Assembly: GCA_918026815.1 (NCBI GenBank)
Contig: CAKJVC010000028.1
Coordinates: 1-10,000 of the forward strand
Reading direction: 5' to 3'
DNA: 10,000 bases
Source of the DNA: Chalara sp. BL73
Taxonomy: Eukaryota; Ascomycota; Leotiomycetes; Helotiales
In this document: in pieces, positions 8,182 through 10,000 of the stretch
How the letters are laid out: each line of letters begins with the position of its first letter
Numbering within the stretch: position 1 is the stretch's first letter
Notes under the pieces: model-generated
The model's input: the letters and a program-made list of their open reading frames with translations, nothing else
Database searches by the model: none
Told to the model about the DNA's origin: nothing
Program-made: the position numbers and the translations under genes

Positions 8182-8599
8182 GCAACTAGCCGTCTGTTTC
8201 TTGCAGACAAATTGCCAACTGCGCTCGCAATTTACAAGGAGGTCTGTATATAGCCCTCTTGTTGTTTAGGTCGGTGGTGAAAAGGATGAACCGTCTAGCA
8301 AGCCTCTTAGTTTGTTGTCACCTGGTAGTCGAGTTACGACACAAGAAGAGATCGAGCACACTTGCAAGTTACAGCATCATGACAGTTAACTCTTCAGGGG
8401 TCAGATTATGTACAGTAGTATTAAAAAAAACCCAATCCCCCAGCAACCATAACTTCTTCACAGTGATAACGACGATTGAGAAGGCATTCCAAGTGAGGTA
8501 GTCAAGATTAGCTATCTAAAAGAGAAGGAGATATATAAGAGGCTATAAAATTACAGGGCCCAAATCTTAGTCACTCACAGTCAGGTACTCGGCGCCATC

Positions 8600-9180
8600 T
8601 CAGTTCTTACGACACGTCTTTATGATTGCATCTATTCTTCCAATCTTCACGTCGATCCCACCACCAAGCTTCTTGAGGTCCGCATCGGACATTCCCGGCG
8701 CCTGCCCTGCCTTGGAAAGTTTGGCCGCGCCTTTCAGTGCCCCAACGCCAAGGATCGCACCGAAGATGATGAGCGGCGCATTCTCGGGAGTTTCAACAAT
8801 ATCGTAAAGGTCCGTTGCGATAAACCCTAGCTCGCCGAAGAGATATGACGCGTCCCAATGTGGCGAGGCAGTTTATGGCACCGATAGCACCCAAAAATGG
8901 GGACAATGAAGAGAATGGATGAGATAATCAACAAAATCAACTTCTTTTTCTTTTTCCTCCTCGATTTTCTCACCAATCTCTGCTACGTCAACCATACTCC
9001 TGAACAGCCTGTTCAATCATCAGCACTAAGGCTGACTGCGTCGGCCGCCCCTCATTTATCGGAAAAGATCTTTTCGCCAAAATCATTTGTGACCGACTTA
9101 AATGGCCAAATAAGGTCGGTGGGTATGTAAGGATCGACTATACGACCTGACTGCGAATACTTCTGAGAGCTAAAACGATA
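8600..9180 (-). pseudogene. C-terminal part of a chitinase/killer-toxin-like large fungal protein, frame-disrupted
   Basis: The last 78 codons (8836 to stop 8602-8600) are intact. They carry a pattern I know from the C-terminal tails of large fungal class V (GH18, LysM or killer-toxin-like) chitinase proteins: YDIVETPENAPLIIFGAI, a small-residue hydrophobic segment, then a Lys/Asp-rich end with a final Cys (IIKTCRKN). Upstream, in changing frames, are the matching parts: a hydrophobic segment (LILLIISSILFIVPIFG), an acidic/lysine helix (VDVAEIGEKIEEEKEK) and a stretch containing ALVLMIEQAV. Frame changes lie near 8837, at 8890-8897, in the T runs 8945-8955 (plus strand), near 8996-9000 and around 9040-9050. 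None requires a nonsense substitution. Upstream of about 9190 the frame ends at a stop, and no catalytic domain follows. The protein would be membrane-linked or secreted. The upstream limit is uncertain. Confidence 0.5.
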
Positions 9181-9194
9181 AGCGTTCGAGCTAA

Positions 9195-9505
9195 GTGGGT
9201 GTGGTAATCATAGCCATTAACGCGAACCGTTCGCGAATAGCGGCTTCCGAGCACAATAGTTTCCAAGGGGTTCCAAGACCGAGAAATCCGGTGAAAAACA
9301 GGCTGAAGTTGACTTATCAAAAATACCGCAACGGGCCGCACCGGAAGGCAATAACGCATAGCTTTGGGCGAAAGAGCTAGGTTCAGAGGGCATTCGTGTG
9401 GGGCTTAGGGGCTTACGGGCACTAGTGGAGTGTCGGGGGAGCGAGTTGCGCCATGCATCTTGCTTGCGGGGTCAGGGGGCTATGCCAGGGCCAAGAAGGG
9501 GCCTT
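9195..9505. other. No gene recognised; GC content rises to the right
   Basis: Upstream of the chitinase-like tail no further piece of that protein is recognisable. Short open frames on both strands (9195-9380 plus, 9138-9359 minus, 9422-9604 minus) are overlapping and have no family signature. From about 9380 the plus strand becomes strongly G-rich. Confidence 0.4.
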
Positions 9506-9526
9506 GGGTGGGTGGGAAGGGCAGGG
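9506..9526 (+). other. G-quadruplex motif
   Basis: Five GGG runs lie within 21 bases, at 9506-9508, 9510-9512, 9514-9516, 9519-9521 and 9524-9526, with loops of 1, 1, 2 and 2 bases. This satisfies the strict G3+N1-7 rule and predicts a stable quadruplex on the plus strand. Further G runs lie just upstream (9434-9504). Confidence 0.7.
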
Positions 9527-9602
9527 TGAGCGATTGCCCGCTGTCCAGGGTAGCTCGGCCGTGAGCTGGCCAGGCCGCGAGTACCGGGCCCCCCAAGGGC
9601 AC

Positions 9603-9614
9603 AATTTTAAAATT
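9603..9614. repeat. 12-bp perfect palindrome AATTTTAAAATT
   Basis: An entirely A/T perfect palindrome sits at the abrupt switch from the GC-rich block (9380-9600) to more ordinary sequence. It may mark a junction or easily melted spot. No function can be assigned. Confidence 0.4.
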
Positions 9615-9719
9615 TTTTAGGTAGTCGTCAACTAAGCTATCGAAACGGCGACGGCGTTTCTCGTCATTTTCACCCTAAAGAAACAGCTTCGAGGCATTCT
9701 TTGCGCCGGGTGACCTTGC

Positions 9720-9968
9720 TGTGATCGGTGCTTTGCCACAACCGATAAGGCTGGGCTGGGCCGTCACTCTCTGGTTACCCGGTGCTGTACTGGGTAACCC
9801 GCGCGTGATCAGCCAGTCTTTCCCCGGGTAAGCCGTTCGTGTGATAAACCAACCAGGTTACCCAGGACGACCCGGGTAGCCTCGGCGTGCCTCTTGGCCC
9901 CTGGGCGTTGCTCTATATATATTGTACAGGAGAAAGAAAAAGGGAGCTTGAGGCCTGAGGTTTCAACA
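9720..9968 (+). mobile_element. Possible LTR (partial element at window edge)
   Basis: A 249-base segment begins TGTGATCGG and ends TTTCAACA, giving TG...CA ends. It contains a TATA string at 9914-9922 about 50 bases before its 3' end, and is followed by GTATC. This layout resembles a fungal LTR followed by a primer-binding region. It also holds five GGTTACCC-type octamers. There is no second LTR, target-site duplication or gag-pol sequence in the window, so a promoter region of a gene to the right is an equal alternative. Confidence 0.25.
9773..9881. repeat. Cluster of five GGTTACCC-type octamers in both orientations
   Basis: GGTTACCC occurs at 9773-9780 and 9856-9863. Its reverse complement GGGTAACC is at 9792-9799, and one-base variants GGGTAAGC (9826-9833) and GGGTAGCC (9874-9881) follow in the reverse orientation. 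The first two copies form an inverted repeat with an 11-base spacer. Five copies in 109 bases is far above chance and suggests a protein-binding array or a repeat-derived sequence. Confidence 0.55.
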
Positions 9969-10000
9969 GTATCTCCGCGGGTTCTGCAACTCGCGGAATC

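Larger units (their letters stand above)
7215..8599. other. AT-rich intergenic stretch, no gene recognised
   Basis: No gene is supported here. Open frames at 7448-7681 (minus), 7798-8055 and 8259-8501 (plus) encode no family I know and have no splice-linked continuation. The part 7780-8080 is notably AT-rich and could be old decayed repeat sequence, but no transposon ends or domains are visible. It holds a long hairpin at 7444-7498 and a short direct repeat at 8164-8181. TATA-like strings at about 8531-8548 lie near the 3' end of the minus-strand gene, not before any start. Confidence 0.45.

Noticed and set aside
7448..8501. Three open frames in the AT-rich gap (7448-7681 minus; 7798-8055 and 8259-8501 plus)
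   Set aside because: They have no family resemblance, promoter or splice partners. Lengths are in the range expected by chance.
8622..8807. 61-codon plus-strand open frame rich in Pro/Ser/Ala
   Set aside because: It is antisense to the intact 78-codon chitinase-like tail.
1..10000. RIP (repeat-induced point mutation) as the cause of gene damage
   Set aside because: RIP makes C-to-T substitutions and nonsense codons. The breaks seen are one-base length changes without such substitutions in the genes.

Overview
The window looks like a piece of a filamentous ascomycete (Pezizomycotina-type) nuclear genome. Genes are split by many short GT-AG introns of about 50-118 nt with CTAAC/CTGAC-like branch sites. 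The protein families are fungal: a STAND/NLR-type N-terminal domain joined to ankyrin repeats, a sugar-porter MFS transporter, and the C-terminal tail of a large chitinase-like protein. I see no bacterial operon, CRISPR array, rRNA or tRNA. Assignment to a fungal class is not possible from this sequence alone.

Layout from left to right. 1-790: no gene seen. 802-1197 (+): TATA box, pyrimidine-rich leader and a small unrecognised ORF with one frame change. 2638-1300 (-): four-exon gene of about 384 residues, with an N-terminal helical domain like those at the front of fungal STAND proteins, a helical middle and three ankyrin repeats. The small ORF and this gene converge. 2639-3834: about 1.2 kb between two divergent genes, acting as a shared upstream region, with a palindromic E-box. 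3835-7153 (+): MFS sugar porter in 13 exon pieces with almost all family signature motifs (QGWTQ...NGA, LGRRG, RGNLLATWQ, PESPR, QQLCGVN, DAVGR, ETKGRSLEEL). Joined up it would be about 836 residues, long for the family. A polyadenylation-like AAATAAA follows at 7208. 7215-8599: AT-rich, no gene, one long hairpin. About 9180-8600 (-): C-terminal part of a chitinase/killer-toxin-like large fungal protein, no 5' part. 9380-9600: GC-rich with a strong G-quadruplex motif. 9600-10000: palindrome, cluster of GGTTACCC octamers and a possible LTR.

The most striking property is shared by all four coding stretches. Each is interrupted by single-base gains or losses, often in short homopolymers, and no nonsense substitution is needed to explain any break. 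In the transporter I place ten such breaks. Allowing for them gives a total exon length divisible by three, with all intron phases matching. This points to uncorrected indel errors in the assembly, or else to very recent decay. Three transporter intron sites are also abnormal (30 nt, 17 nt, and one without an AG acceptor) and are less easily explained by base-calling.

No functional system links the genes. The transporter would move a sugar or polyol across a membrane, the ankyrin protein resembles fungal NLR-like signalling proteins, and the chitinase-like tail is a remnant. All function statements are by family resemblance recognised by eye, not by a search.
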